Source: Hymenobacter terrestris
Lineage (GTDB): Bacteria > Bacteroidota > Bacteroidia > Cytophagales > Hymenobacteraceae
Direction: 5' to 3'
DNA length: 64,000 nucleotides
Assembly: GCF_013377905.1 (NCBI RefSeq)
Contig: NZ_JABKAV010000008.1
Coordinates: 41,358 to 105,357, forward strand
The notes below the pieces were generated by a model, which was not told the origin of the DNA, searched no databases, and was given only the letters and a program-made list of their open reading frames with translations. Below, piece after piece: positions 44,263 to 52,717 of this stretch (the stretch's first letter is position 1; each line of letters starts with the position of its first letter). A program made the position numbers and the translations under genes.

Positions 44263-44760
44263 CTAACTAACCGCTTTTGAGGACTTCAACACCCGAGTAG
44301 GCGCAGGCCGCCGTAGCGCCAGCCGGAAATATCGGGGCGACACCCACAGCAGGCCAAACTCCTCGCTACCGTCGCGGCCGGTGGTTTTATGGTGCATTTT
44401 GTGGGCCATGTTCAGGGCCCGCAAGTACGTACTGCGCGACTTGCGCCAGAAGCGTAGCCGGCCATGAATCAACACATCGTGCACAAAAAAGTACAGCGTA
44501 CCATAGCTGGCTATGCCCACGCCCATCCAGAACCGAAAGTCGTGGCTTTCGGCGCCGGATATGATGAGCAGCATCGAAAGCGAGCCGTAAAACAGGAAAA
44601 AGAAGTCATTCCGCTCGAAGCGGTGCGGATGGCGCACGTGGTGTGAGCGGTGCAGGAACCACAGCGGCCCATGCAGCACAAACCGGTGCATGAACCAGGC
44701 CACGAACTCCATTCCCAAAAAAGTAGCCGTCGTAACGGCTACGGCACCCAGCGTTGTCAT
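44263..44760 (-). CDS. crtZ: Beta-carotene hydroxylase
   Basis: CrtZ adds 3-hydroxyl groups to beta-ionone rings (zeaxanthin/astaxanthin synthesis). The 165-residue membrane protein carries the histidine clusters HRFVLH, HRSHHVRHPHRFE, HDVLIH and HKMHH of the CrtZ/fatty acid hydroxylase diiron site. The ATG at 44760 is used; the only upstream start is a TTG. It is upstream of the MerR gene on the same strand. With CrtW it would give ketolated, hydroxylated carotenoids, if a cyclase is encoded elsewhere. Confidence 0.92.
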   Translation of the reverse strand: MTTLGAVAVTTATFLGMEFVAWFMHRFVLHGPLWFLHRSHHVRHPHRFERNDFFFLFYGSLSMLLIISGAESHDFRFWMGVGIASYGTLYFFVHDVLIHGRLRFWRKSRSTYLRALNMAHKMHHKTTGRDGSEEFGLLWVSPRYFRLALRRPAPTRVLKSSKAVS

Positions 44761-44880
44761 AGTAGCCCTAACCAGCGAAAAAGAGAGAAGGTTTAGCAGG
44801 TGATGTAGCGAAAACAAAAAAAATCCGTTCTGCCTCGACGATGCGTAGCAGCACGGACTCCTTTAGTATCGCCACACTTG

Positions 44881-45693
44881 CTAATTATCCCAGGTCAGCT
44901 TTTCCTTGTTAAGGAAGGCGGCAATGCCACGGCGGCAGTCGTCGGAGCTACGGGCATCGGCGTTCATACGGGCGGCGTAGCGCAGGCTGTCTTCGAGAGG
45001 CATTTCGGGCAGGCGCGCCATCATTTCTTTGGTGGTTTCCATGCTCTGGGCCGAGTTTTCGACGCACAGTCGGCGGGCAAAGCGGTACACGTTGTCGGCC
45101 AGCTCGGCACGGGGCACTACAAAGTTCACCAACCCATATTCCAGGGCCTTATCGGCCGGAATTACGTCGCCGGTAAGTAGCAGCTGCTTGGTGCGGGTTT
45201 CGCCGATTTTGCGCAGCAGGAAAATGCTGACGATGGCCGGCAGAAACCCGATTTTCACTTCGGTGTAGCCGAACTTCGCTTCCGGCACCGTAAAGGCGAA
45301 GTCGCAGATGGTAGCCAGCCCGCAGCCGCCGGCCAGCGCGTGGCCGTGCACCTGCCCGATTACCACCTTGTTGAGGGTGTAAATCTGATGAAACAGCTGC
45401 ATGAGGTGGGTCGAGTCGGCCAAGTTCTCGTTGTAGCCGAAACTCTGTAGCTCCTGAATGTAGCCCAAATCGGCGCCGGCGCAGAATACGTCACCCTCGG
45501 CCCGCAACACGATGACTTTGCAGGCCTCATCTTCCTCGGCGTAGGCAAAAGTCTGCTTGAGCTCGGTAACAACATTGGCATTTAACGCATTGCGCTTGTC
45601 GGGGCGGTTAAGGGTAATGTAGCCAATGGATTCCTGAACGTCGTAGCGGATATAGCGCAGTTCTTCTAGTTGCTGAGTGGGCATGTCTTCCAT
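44881..45693 (-). CDS. Enoyl-CoA hydratase/isomerase family protein
   Basis: This crotonase-fold protein of about 270 residues has ITLNRPDKRNALN, EGDVFCAGADLGYI (oxyanion loop), and GQVHGHALAGGCGLATICDFAF. AKFGYTEVKIGFLPAIVS supplies the usual catalytic-region Glu. It resembles methylglutaconyl-CoA hydratases and short-chain enoyl-CoA hydratases; the exact substrate is uncertain. Starts at 45693 or 45684 are both possible. A TAGGTTTG -7-like element lies upstream at 45789-45796. No other beta-oxidation genes are adjacent. Confidence 0.88.
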   Translation of the reverse strand: MEDMPTQQLEELRYIRYDVQESIGYITLNRPDKRNALNANVVTELKQTFAYAEEDEACKVIVLRAEGDVFCAGADLGYIQELQSFGYNENLADSTHLMQLFHQIYTLNKVVIGQVHGHALAGGCGLATICDFAFTVPEAKFGYTEVKIGFLPAIVSIFLLRKIGETRTKQLLLTGDVIPADKALEYGLVNFVVPRAELADNVYRFARRLCVENSAQSMETTKEMMARLPEMPLEDSLRYAARMNADARSSDDCRRGIAAFLNKEKLTWDN

Positions 45694-45788
45694 AGTCGGA
45701 ATGGGTGGGGCAAGGATGGGGGTCAGCAAAAGGGCCGGTGGGTGCAAGCAGCGAGGGGCCGGGCTGAGCCAAAAAAAGGTCGGAAATC

Positions 45789-45796
45789 CAAACCTA
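45789..45796 (-). promoter_or_regulatory. -7 element upstream of the enoyl-CoA hydratase gene
   Basis: TAGGTTTG on the minus strand fits TAnnTTTG, 95 bp before the start. The -33 element is weak. Confidence 0.35.
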
Positions 45797-45835
45797 GCAA
45801 AATTGATGCTACTATAATACGAACTACGTGCGAAA

Positions 45836-45851
45836 CCCGGCTACTGCCGGG
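45836..45851 (-). terminator. Short hairpin after comEC
   Basis: CCCGGC/GCCGGG arms with a 4-nt loop, followed on the minus strand by TTT. Modest stability. Confidence 0.4.
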
Positions 45852-45866
45852 CGGTATTTTGAGTTC

Positions 45867-48104
45867 CTACAGCTGGCTGCTCACCACAAAGGCCCCCGCC
45901 AGCGTTACATCGTGGGTACGGAAACCGGCGGCCCGGAACAGCGAATCCTGGCGGGACACGTACCAGCTTTTGCAGCTCGAGTCGAAAACGATTCGCGGGC
46001 CCGTGCCGAACAAAGCGGCTACTTCGGCGGGCTGCACGCGGGCATTGCGGCGCATCACCACGGCCTCCAACCCCGGCAACGGCGCAGTGCTGCCGCTGAG
46101 CCGCCCACTGATGAAGGCCAGTTGCCGGCCGCGCCAGCCGGCCAGCACCAACCCCGGCTCGGCTACCAACGCCGGCACCGGCCCACCCCGCCAGCCGGGC
46201 CAGTAGTTTACGCGCCGGGCGTTGCGCCGAATGCTGCCCGGCACAATGCGGTAGGTACGCTCGGTTTCGGTGAGCGGCAGCGAATCGAGGGGTACAATAT
46301 CGGCGGCCGCGCCCTGCCAGAAGCCCACCACCGAGCGGCGCGGAATGCTGTACACCACCAACTGCTCGTCGGGGGCCAGCCGGCGGGCAGCCCACACCCG
46401 GCTGCCGGCAAACACACCCATAAATGTGCAGGCCAGCACCAGCCATTGCAACCCTTTAAGGGCCAAGAAAGCCAGCAGGGCCAATATCACCCCGAATACC
46501 AGCCAGGCCTGCGGAGCCGTAATGTGAATGCCCGACACCAGCGCCCCGGGCAATGAGCGGCCAATGAGGAAAATGTATTCGTTGAACAGCCAAATCATGT
46601 TTTCAAACACCCACGCCAGGCCTTTGATCAGGTAGTCGAAGCCATACGCAGCGGAAGCAGAAACCAGCCCCAGCACCCAGCCAACACCTTTAAGGACCAG
46701 CAGCACCAGACCCACATACACGGCCAAGCTGGAAATGGGCACGGCCACAAGGTTGGAAAGCAGGAAGCTGAGTGGGAACTGGTGGAAATAAAACAACCCC
46801 AGCGGAAACGTAGCCACCTGGGCCGCCAACGACAGCGCCGTAGCTTTCCACACCCAATCAAGCCCTACTCCTGTCCATTTCCAGAGCCGCTGCACCGCCT
46901 GCGGCTGCCAGGGCCGCTGCCGGGCCAGGAAATAAGCCTTTGGGTGCAGCCAAGTGGCAATGCGCGGCTGCAGATACACAATGCTGAGCACGGCCAGAAA
47001 CGAGAGTTGAAAGCCCACGTCGCAGAGTAGGTACGGGTCGTAGCAGAGCAGAAAAAACGCGGCCACGGCCAGCAGGTTGTACATCGAGGTCTGGCGGCCA
47101 AACGCGCGGGCTACAATCAGAAACGAGAACATAACCGTAGCCCGCAGCACCGAGGCCGAGAGGCCCGTGAGGAAGGCGTAGCTCCAGATAACGCCCAGCC
47201 CGGCCAGCGCCGTGGCCAGCCGCATAAGCGGTCCACGGCGGCCGGGCAGCAACCCCAGCAGCCAGCTCACGGCCCCAAACAACAGCCCCACCTGCAGGCC
47301 CGAAACGGCCATAATGTGGGTAGTACCGGTGCTGGCGTAGGCTTCCTTGGTCTGCTGGTCCACGTCGTCTTTGAGGCCCAGTACCAACGCCGAAGCCAGC
47401 GCGTACTCGCGTTTGGCCCCCACGTAGCGCTTAAATACGCCCTCCACCACCCGCGCCGCCCGCATGGCCACCGCCCGCAGCACACTCGGCGGCGCTACAT
47501 CAATGCGCTGGTACTGGTCGGGGTGGATGAACTGCTGGTGGTACACCTGGTGGTACTGCAGATAGCGGCGGTAGTCGAACTCACCGGGGTTGAGCGGGGC
47601 CTTGCTTGGAGCGGGCGCGCCGCGCACCAGCCACACGTCGCCATACTGCGGGGCGGGCAGCGAGTCGGTGAGCGGGATAGAGACGCGGATGCCGCCCACT
47701 GCCGGCCGCCATTGCCCGGCCACCCGCACCGCCGACACGCGCACGGTAGTGGCATAGGTAGCGGGCCGGCGCACGATGTAATCGTCCACCACGGCCCGGT
47801 AAAATTCAATCTCGTCGCCGAAACGGTACAGGTGGTTGGCCGCCCGGCTCTCGGTGGCCTGCTGCGTGAGCGTGAGGCCGGCTATGTACAGGGCCAGCAC
47901 TGCCAGCAGCCCGGCGGCATCGGTCGGGCCGGGTTGGGGCTGCCGGGCCGCCCACCATTGCACGCCGGCAAACAGCGCCCCCAGCCCCAGCAGCAGCGGC
48001 CAGAGGTCGGGCAACGTTGCGCCATAATACAAATACGTCAGAATGCCGGCCATCAGCGGCAGCACAAGGCGCACGAAGGCATTCGGGGCCCATTTGACTT
48101 GCAT
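45867..48104 (-). CDS. comEC: ComEC/Rec2-family DNA uptake channel protein
   Basis: This 745-residue inner-membrane protein has two N-terminal membrane helices and a soluble OB-like region (about 95-220; IEFYRAVVDDYIVRRPATY). The Competence domain contains HIMAVSGLQVGLLFGAVSWLLG and LTGLSASVLRATVMFSFLIVARA, both diagnostic. The C-terminal extracellular region (about 575-745) is where ComEC proteins carry a metallo-beta-lactamase-like domain. Here I see no HxHxDH metal motif, so that part is degenerate or different. ComEC transports single-stranded DNA during natural transformation; other competence genes are not in the window. Confidence 0.92.
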   Translation of the reverse strand: MQVKWAPNAFVRLVLPLMAGILTYLYYGATLPDLWPLLLGLGALFAGVQWWAARQPQPGPTDAAGLLAVLALYIAGLTLTQQATESRAANHLYRFGDEIEFYRAVVDDYIVRRPATYATTVRVSAVRVAGQWRPAVGGIRVSIPLTDSLPAPQYGDVWLVRGAPAPSKAPLNPGEFDYRRYLQYHQVYHQQFIHPDQYQRIDVAPPSVLRAVAMRAARVVEGVFKRYVGAKREYALASALVLGLKDDVDQQTKEAYASTGTTHIMAVSGLQVGLLFGAVSWLLGLLPGRRGPLMRLATALAGLGVIWSYAFLTGLSASVLRATVMFSFLIVARAFGRQTSMYNLLAVAAFFLLCYDPYLLCDVGFQLSFLAVLSIVYLQPRIATWLHPKAYFLARQRPWQPQAVQRLWKWTGVGLDWVWKATALSLAAQVATFPLGLFYFHQFPLSFLLSNLVAVPISSLAVYVGLVLLVLKGVGWVLGLVSASAAYGFDYLIKGLAWVFENMIWLFNEYIFLIGRSLPGALVSGIHITAPQAWLVFGVILALLAFLALKGLQWLVLACTFMGVFAGSRVWAARRLAPDEQLVVYSIPRRSVVGFWQGAAADIVPLDSLPLTETERTYRIVPGSIRRNARRVNYWPGWRGGPVPALVAEPGLVLAGWRGRQLAFISGRLSGSTAPLPGLEAVVMRRNARVQPAEVAALFGTGPRIVFDSSCKSWYVSRQDSLFRAAGFRTHDVTLAGAFVVSSQL

Positions 48105-48112
48105 ACGCTTCT

Positions 48113-48148
48113 TGGCTGTTAGCTTTTAGCGGATAGCTGACAGCTTTC
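48113..48148. repeat. Degenerate TTAGC repeat upstream of comEC
   Basis: GGCTGTTAGCTTTTAGCGGATAGCTGACAGC-like sequence; a single arm of the family described at 13417-13506. Confidence 0.5.
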
Positions 48149-48281
48149 GACCGGGCGGTTTGGCTAGGGCAGGCAGTTGATAATCAAGGTGTAGAAAATC
48201 TATGAAACAACAAAGGCCGAGGGTATCATGCCAGCGCAAAAAACGCCGCAATACTCCACGGTCGTGCCGCACTTCGTTCCC

Positions 48282-48716
48282 TCAACCTTTCTTTAGCGCC
48301 ATCCTGTAGTGCCCGATACCAGCTTCCTCAAACAGATTACCCGCTTTCGTGAATCCGTGGCGCTCATAGAAACGCACGGCAGGCAGTTGGGCGTTCAGAT
48401 ACACCAGGGCGGCCGGATGAGCAGCTTGCACGTCGCGGAGCACGGCGGTGAGCAGGGCCGCCCCGGCTTGCTGGTTGCGGTACTCGGCCAGCACGGCGAA
48501 GCGCTCCAGCTTCACGCCGGCTTCGGTAAGGCGCCAGCGGGCCGCACCGCAGGGCTGGCCGGCGGCCGTGAGGGCCAGATAGTGGGTGGCGTCGGTGCGG
48601 TCGTGGGCGTCATGCTCCAGGTCGGCGGGCACGTTCTGGCCCAGCACAAACACGATGTGGCGAATGGCTAACGCCGCTTCCAGGTCGGCTTCGGTGGTAA
48701 TGCGGCGGACTTGCAT
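48282..48716 (-). CDS. GNAT-family N-acetyltransferase
   Basis: This 144-residue protein has the GNAT fold. ALAIRHIVFVLGQNVPADLEHD at the start resembles ElaA/YjcF-type acetyltransferases. LERFAVLAEYRNQQAGAALLTAVL is the acetyl-CoA loop (Q/RxxGxG/A, here RNQQAGA). VYLNAQLPAVRFYERHGFTKAG is the C-terminal signature. The substrate is unknown. The ATG at 48716 is used. A strong terminator lies on the upstream side, between it and phoH. Confidence 0.87.
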   Translation of the reverse strand: MQVRRITTEADLEAALAIRHIVFVLGQNVPADLEHDAHDRTDATHYLALTAAGQPCGAARWRLTEAGVKLERFAVLAEYRNQQAGAALLTAVLRDVQAAHPAALVYLNAQLPAVRFYERHGFTKAGNLFEEAGIGHYRMALKKG

Positions 48717-48776
48717 AGTGTAAATAGAAGGGGATGGTGAAGCGTGAAAATACGCGGCCAGCATTTAACCGGGCAC

Positions 48777-48816
48777 AAAAAAAGCGGCGACCCGTAACTG
48801 GGTCGCCGCTTTTTTT
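48777..48816. terminator. Bidirectional terminator between phoH and the GNAT gene
   Basis: Perfect 17-bp arms 48777-48793 and 48800-48816, including A7 and T7 tracts, with a 6-nt loop. For minus-strand transcription it ends the phoH transcript. Confidence 0.85.
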
Positions 48817-48885
48817 CGGTGAAAATTCTTATGGTCACGCCAAATCTGCTGGTTGACAGAGGTGAAAGGTTATAAGCTAAAAAGC

Positions 48886-49902
48886 CTACTCCCCGCGGCG
48901 CTGGGCGGGGCGCACGGGGCGGTTGGCCTGATCGGCGCGCTCCTGCTCCTGCTCGGTATCAAACTGGTCGTAGGCCAGCACAATTTCCTTTACCAGCCGG
49001 TGGCGCACCACGTCGTCGGCCGTCATTTCGATGAAGCCAATACCGGGCACGTCGCGCAGTATATCAAGAGCCTGGTTGAGGCCGGATTTCTGCTTGGTGG
49101 GCAGATCAATCTGGCTCCGGTCGCCGTTCACCATCACCTTGGCGTGGGGGCCCATACGGGTCAGAAACATCTTCAACTGCGAAGGCGTGGTGTTCTGGGC
49201 TTCATCGAGCAGCACGAAGGCGTGGTTGAGCGTGCGGCCGCGCATATAGGCCAAGGGCGCAATTTCGATGGTCTTGTTCTCCATGTAGAACTTGAACTTC
49301 TCGGGCGGCAGCATGTCTTCCAGCGCGTCGTAAATCGGCCGCAGGTAGGGGTCGACTTTCTCCTTCATATCACCGGGCAGAAAACCCAGGCTTTCGCCGG
49401 CCTCCACTACGGGGCGGGAGATGATGATTTTCTTGACCTCTTTGTTTTTGAGGGCGCGCACGGCCAGGGCCACCGAAATGTAGGTTTTGCCCGTACCGGC
49501 CGGCCCGAGCGCAAACACCAAATCGTTCTTCATCACGGCATCAACCAACCGCTGCTGGTTGGCGGTGCGGGCCTTGATAACGCCGCCTTTAGCCCCGAAC
49601 AGAATAACGTCGGGCGCGGCCGCCATACGGGCCTCCTCCACCTCTTCATTGGCCGAAGAAAGGTACTGACTCACCGTTTTATCAGTAATGGTGCCGTACT
49701 CGTGGTAGTGCTCGATGAGGGCTGAGAGAATCTCGTTGATGCGGTTGATAACGGCCGGCTGGCCCTGAATTTTGATTTCGTTGCCCCGGGAGACGACTTT
49801 GCTACCCGGGAAAGCCGCCGCAAGCTGGCGGATGTTCTGGTTATCGGGTCCCAGGAACTCCACCAGGGACACATTTTCCAACGTGATGACTTTTTCGACC
49901 AA
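48886..49902 (-). CDS. phoH: PhoH family ATPase
   Basis: This protein of about 338 residues has an N-terminal KH-like region (ITLENVSLVEFLGPDNQNIRQLAAAFPG) and a PhoH ATPase domain. Walker A is GPAGTGKTYIS and Walker B lies in HAFVLLDEAQNTTPSQLKMFLTR. KVMVNGDRSQIDLPTKQKSGL and GIGFIEMTADDVVRHRLV are typical of the YbeZ type, linked to ribosome/RNA metabolism with YbeY. No ATG is available near the conserved start. The TTG at 49902 (LVEKVITLEN) fits best, with another TTG at 49956. Confidence 0.93.
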   Translation of the reverse strand: MVEKVITLENVSLVEFLGPDNQNIRQLAAAFPGSKVVSRGNEIKIQGQPAVINRINEILSALIEHYHEYGTITDKTVSQYLSSANEEVEEARMAAAPDVILFGAKGGVIKARTANQQRLVDAVMKNDLVFALGPAGTGKTYISVALAVRALKNKEVKKIIISRPVVEAGESLGFLPGDMKEKVDPYLRPIYDALEDMLPPEKFKFYMENKTIEIAPLAYMRGRTLNHAFVLLDEAQNTTPSQLKMFLTRMGPHAKVMVNGDRSQIDLPTKQKSGLNQALDILRDVPGIGFIEMTADDVVRHRLVKEIVLAYDQFDTEQEQERADQANRPVRPAQRRGE

Positions 49903-50008
49903 ACTAGGAGATTTTAAAAGCGGGAAGAGATAAATAAGGGGTTGAGCGCCCGGCAAATGAGGGCTCCTGCTGTGTATAACAGCGAAAGCCCGGTTATCGT
50001 TGCCCTAC

Positions 50009-50036
50009 TTGGTTCCGGGCAAAAGGGCTACTTTTG
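50009..50036 (+). promoter_or_regulatory. Bacteroidetes-type promoter for the SAM hydrolase gene
   Basis: TTG at 50009-50011 and TACTTTTG at 50029-50036, spaced by 17 bp, match the TTG/TAnnTTTG consensus 53 bp before the start. Confidence 0.55.
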
Positions 50037-50088
50037 CCACCCCCACGGGGAACAAAGCAATAGTACGAATAACTCCCAATTTCCGGTC

Positions 50089-50859
50089 ATGGGCTTGATT
50101 ACGTTTCTGTCAGATTTCGGCTACCGCGACCATTACGTGGCCGCCGTGAAGGCCCGGATTCTGCAGCTGGCCCCCGAGCTGCCGGTACTCGACCTCACCC
50201 ATGGCATCGAGCCGTTCAACATTGCCCACGCCGTGCACGTGCTGGGGGCTGTGTACGCCGATTTTCCGGCCGGCACCGTGCACCTGGTAGGCGTGAACGA
50301 TTTGGGCGCCCCGCACGCCGCTTGGCTGGCCGCCCGCTTCCAGGGCCACTACTTCGTGGCCGCCGACAACGGCCTGCTGCCTCTAATCTGCGACGGAGCC
50401 CCCGAAGAAATGGTGCGACTCAGCGCCGGTGAGCAGCCCACTGCCTCCCCCACCCGCGACCTGCTGGTACCCGCTGCCGTGCATCTGGCCCAGGGCCTGC
50501 CGCTAATCGACCTCGGCCCGGAGCTGGCCGAACCCTACCAGCTGCTCAACCGCCAGTTGCGCCTGCAGGACAACCGCATTACGGGCCACGTGGTGCACGT
50601 CGACCACTACGGCAACCTGATAACCAATATTTCCCGCTCGGCCCTGGAAGTTATCGGCCGCGACCGACCCTTCACTATCCACTTCGCCCGCGAAACCGTG
50701 CGCTCCGTTGCGCCCCACTTCCAGGCTGCCGACCCGGGCGAGGCAGTGTGCATCTTCAACAGCCAAGACCAACTTTGCATCGGTATCAACCAGGGCAATG
50801 CCTCCGAATTGTTAGGCCTTCACTTCGACTCGCAGGTGGATGTGCGTTATCTAGGCTGA
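50089..50859 (+). CDS. S-adenosylmethionine hydrolase (SAM hydroxide adenosyltransferase, DUF62)
   Basis: This 256-residue protein begins MGLITFLSDFGYRDHYVAAVKARIL, the family N-terminus that holds the SAM-binding Asp. ELPVLDLTHGIEPFNIAHAVHVL, VVHVDHYGNLITNI and AVCIFNSQDQLCIGINQGNA follow. These match SAM hydroxide adenosyltransferases, which split SAM to adenosine and methionine. They are relatives of fluorinase and chlorinase; no halogenase insertion is seen. Why bacteria hydrolyse SAM is not settled. The ATG at 50089 is chosen by alignment with the conserved start. Confidence 0.9.
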   Translation: MGLITFLSDFGYRDHYVAAVKARILQLAPELPVLDLTHGIEPFNIAHAVHVLGAVYADFPAGTVHLVGVNDLGAPHAAWLAARFQGHYFVAADNGLLPLICDGAPEEMVRLSAGEQPTASPTRDLLVPAAVHLAQGLPLIDLGPELAEPYQLLNRQLRLQDNRITGHVVHVDHYGNLITNISRSALEVIGRDRPFTIHFARETVRSVAPHFQAADPGEAVCIFNSQDQLCIGINQGNASELLGLHFDSQVDVRYLG

Positions 50860-50983
50860 AGAAAATACGGCTTAATAGCTTACTAAAGAGGAAAATAACT
50901 TCCGTGCTTACATTATGTTAATAAATATCGGCCACTATGACAGTTGTGCCGGTTACACACAATTACCTTCATTTGCTGAGCCG

Positions 50984-51292
50984 ATGCTGATTCGGATTGT
51001 TCGCCTCACCTTCGCCCCCGAGCACGTACCTGCCTTCCTGCGCATTTTTCAGGACTCAGAGGACCAGATCCGGCAAATGCCGGGCTGCTGCCACTTGGAG
51101 TTGTGGCAGGACGCCGACGACCCACGGGTGTACTGCACGCACAGCCACTGGGAATCGGCCGAGGCGCTGAACGCTTACCGCCGCTCGGCCCTGTTCGGGC
51201 AGGTCTGGCCGGCTACCAAGGCCCTGTTTGCGGCCCCACCGCTGGCCTTCTCGGTGCAGCCGGCCGTACTGCCTGGCCCGGCCAGAGCATAA
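50984..51292 (+). CDS. Antibiotic biosynthesis monooxygenase (ABM) domain protein
   Basis: This 102-residue protein is a single ABM ferredoxin-like domain: MLIRIVRLTFAPEHVPAFL, then FQDSEDQIRQMPGCCHLELWQ and HSHWESAEALNAYRRSALFGQVW. Such proteins act as heme oxygenases, monooxygenases or isomerases, and the activity cannot be read from the sequence. The ATG at 50984 matches the domain start. It lies 104 bp before hscB and may be co-transcribed with it. Confidence 0.85.
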   Translation: MLIRIVRLTFAPEHVPAFLRIFQDSEDQIRQMPGCCHLELWQDADDPRVYCTHSHWESAEALNAYRRSALFGQVWPATKALFAAPPLAFSVQPAVLPGPARA

Positions 51293-51396
51293 TCCGGCTT
51301 CCCTTTTCGGCCGGGTACCGTAACCTATCTATCCGGCTACGGGTTGAACCCGACAGCCCTGCGCCCCGATGGCCCGCCCCTACTTGCCCCAACCCT

Positions 51397-51939
51397 ATGC
51401 CCGAAACGTCCAACTACTTCGATTTCTACGAACTGCCCGAAACGTTTCGGCCCGATGAGGCGGCGCTCAAGCGCAAATATTACGCCCTGAGCCGGGAGTA
51501 CCATCCCGATTTCCACGGCACGGCCAGCGCCGAGAAGCAGCAGGAAATTCTGCATTTGGCTACGCTCAATACCGACGCCTACCGTACGCTCAGCCACCCC
51601 GACCAGCGTATGTCCTACATTCTGGCCCGCCACGGCCTGCTGGAAGAAGGTAAACAGGCCCTGCCGCCCGATTTTTTAATGGAGGTAATGGACCTGAATG
51701 AGCAGCTGATGGAGCTGGAGTTTGAGCCCGATCCAACCATCGTAAACAAGGTCGAAACGGAAGTTAACACACTGAGCGATACGCTCGATGTCGGCATCGA
51801 GCCGGTGCTGGCCGGCTACGAAGGGCTACCCGGTGATGCCCGCCCCCAGGCATTGCAGCAGGTGCGAACCTACTACCTCAAAAAGCGCTACCTATTGCGC
51901 ATTCGCGAATCTCTTTCTAAGTTTGCAGCCCGTTCCTAA
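51397..51939 (+). CDS. hscB: Fe-S cluster co-chaperone HscB
   Basis: HscB is the J-protein that delivers IscU to the Hsp70 HscA during Fe-S cluster transfer. The 180-residue protein has an N-terminal J domain (NYFDFYELPETFRPDEAALKRKYYALSREYHPDFH) with the HPD motif. LNTDAYRTLSHPDQRMSYILARHG follows, and then a C-terminal three-helix domain (DFLMEVMDLNEQLMELEF). The ATG at 51397 is the natural start. Other isc genes are not adjacent. A tRNA-Leu gene follows 24 bp downstream. Confidence 0.92.
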   Translation: MPETSNYFDFYELPETFRPDEAALKRKYYALSREYHPDFHGTASAEKQQEILHLATLNTDAYRTLSHPDQRMSYILARHGLLEEGKQALPPDFLMEVMDLNEQLMELEFEPDPTIVNKVETEVNTLSDTLDVGIEPVLAGYEGLPGDARPQALQQVRTYYLKKRYLLRIRESLSKFAARS

Positions 51940-51963
51940 GCTACCTATCGGAACGGAATAGAC

Positions 51964-52045
51964 GCCCGGATGGCGGAACTGGTAGACGCGTCGGTCTCAA
52001 ACACCGATATCGAGAGATATGCCGGTTCGATTCCGGCTCCGGGTA
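51964..52045 (+). tRNA. tRNA-Leu (anticodon CAA)
   Basis: 82 nt. The acceptor stem GCCCGGA pairs with TCCGGGT (first pair G-T), followed by discriminator A. The anticodon stem-loop TCGGT-CTCAAAC-ACCGA gives anticodon CAA, which reads UUG. There is a long class II variable arm (TATCGAGAGATATG), and the T-arm is GCCGGTTCGATTCCGGC. CCA is not encoded. Confidence 0.96.
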
Positions 52046-52075
52046 CTAGGAAGGACTAGATTCTTCCTCTTAAGC

Positions 52076-52127
52076 AAGCCTCAAAAGCTGTAAATCTGTT
52101 CGCAGATGCAGTTTTTGAGGCTTTTTT
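52076..52127 (+). terminator. Terminator after tRNA-Leu
   Basis: AAGCCTCAAAA (52076-52086) pairs with 52113-52123, enclosing a second helix with a TTCG tetraloop, and ends in a T tract. Confidence 0.8.
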
Positions 52128-52151
52128 GCATTCAGCGCAGCATGACTGGAG

Positions 52152-52529
52152 CTAGATAAACCGGGCCGCCCACAAGCCCAGAAAGGCCGCCAGCATGCCC
52201 AGCAGCAGGCTACCGGTGGCATACAAGGCCAGTAGCAGCAACTCGCCGGTGCGGCCCAGTGCCACGCTTTCGTAAGCGAAGGTAGAGAAGGTAGTGAAGC
52301 CTCCGCAGAAGCCAGTCGTTAGGAACAGGCGCCAGGGCGCGGGCACGGCGGTGTGCCGCTCGAAAGCGCCCAGCAACAGGCCAATCAGCAGGCAGCCCAG
52401 CACGTTTACCACGAACGTGCCGAGCGGGAAGGCACCCGGCATCAGCCGCAGAAAATACTGCTGCACCCAATACCGGCTCACCGATCCGATGAAGCCGCCC
52501 AGGCCAATAAGCCACACCGAACTATTCAT
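52152..52529 (-). CDS. crcB: Fluoride exporter CrcB/Fluc
   Basis: CrcB (Fluc) is a small dual-topology fluoride channel. The 125-residue protein has four membrane helices. Signature segments are GGFIGSVSRYWVQQY, GTFVVNVLGCLLIG and TGFCGGFTTFSTFAYE, the last containing the polar track and Na+-site region. It is a single gene and presumably homodimerises. I looked for a fluoride riboswitch upstream and saw none. Confidence 0.94.
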   Translation of the reverse strand: MNSSVWLIGLGGFIGSVSRYWVQQYFLRLMPGAFPLGTFVVNVLGCLLIGLLLGAFERHTAVPAPWRLFLTTGFCGGFTTFSTFAYESVALGRTGELLLLALYATGSLLLGMLAAFLGLWAARFI

Positions 52530-52647
52530 ACCAGTACCTTACGTAGGCGGCCCCGGCTAACCGCCGCGCTGGCGGCCGGGGCTCAACCGGCGGCAAGGTA
52601 AAGAATGGCCGCCAACCGACAAATCGGGCCGGCGGGCGGGTAGTGCG

Positions 52648-52655
52648 TATTTTTG
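52648..52655 (+). promoter_or_regulatory. -7 element upstream of pta
   Basis: TATTTTTG fits TAnnTTTG, 63 bp before the pta start; no clear TTG upstream. Confidence 0.35.
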
Positions 52656-52717
52656 CCGGTGCGGAGCGTTTGCAGTTCTCTTTCTCCGCGAATCTTCGCG
52701 CGAAAATCTCCCGACTC

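Noticed and set aside
52530..52640. Fluoride riboswitch upstream of crcB
   Set aside because: No sequence resembling the conserved riboswitch core was found; the region mainly holds G+C-rich inverted repeats.
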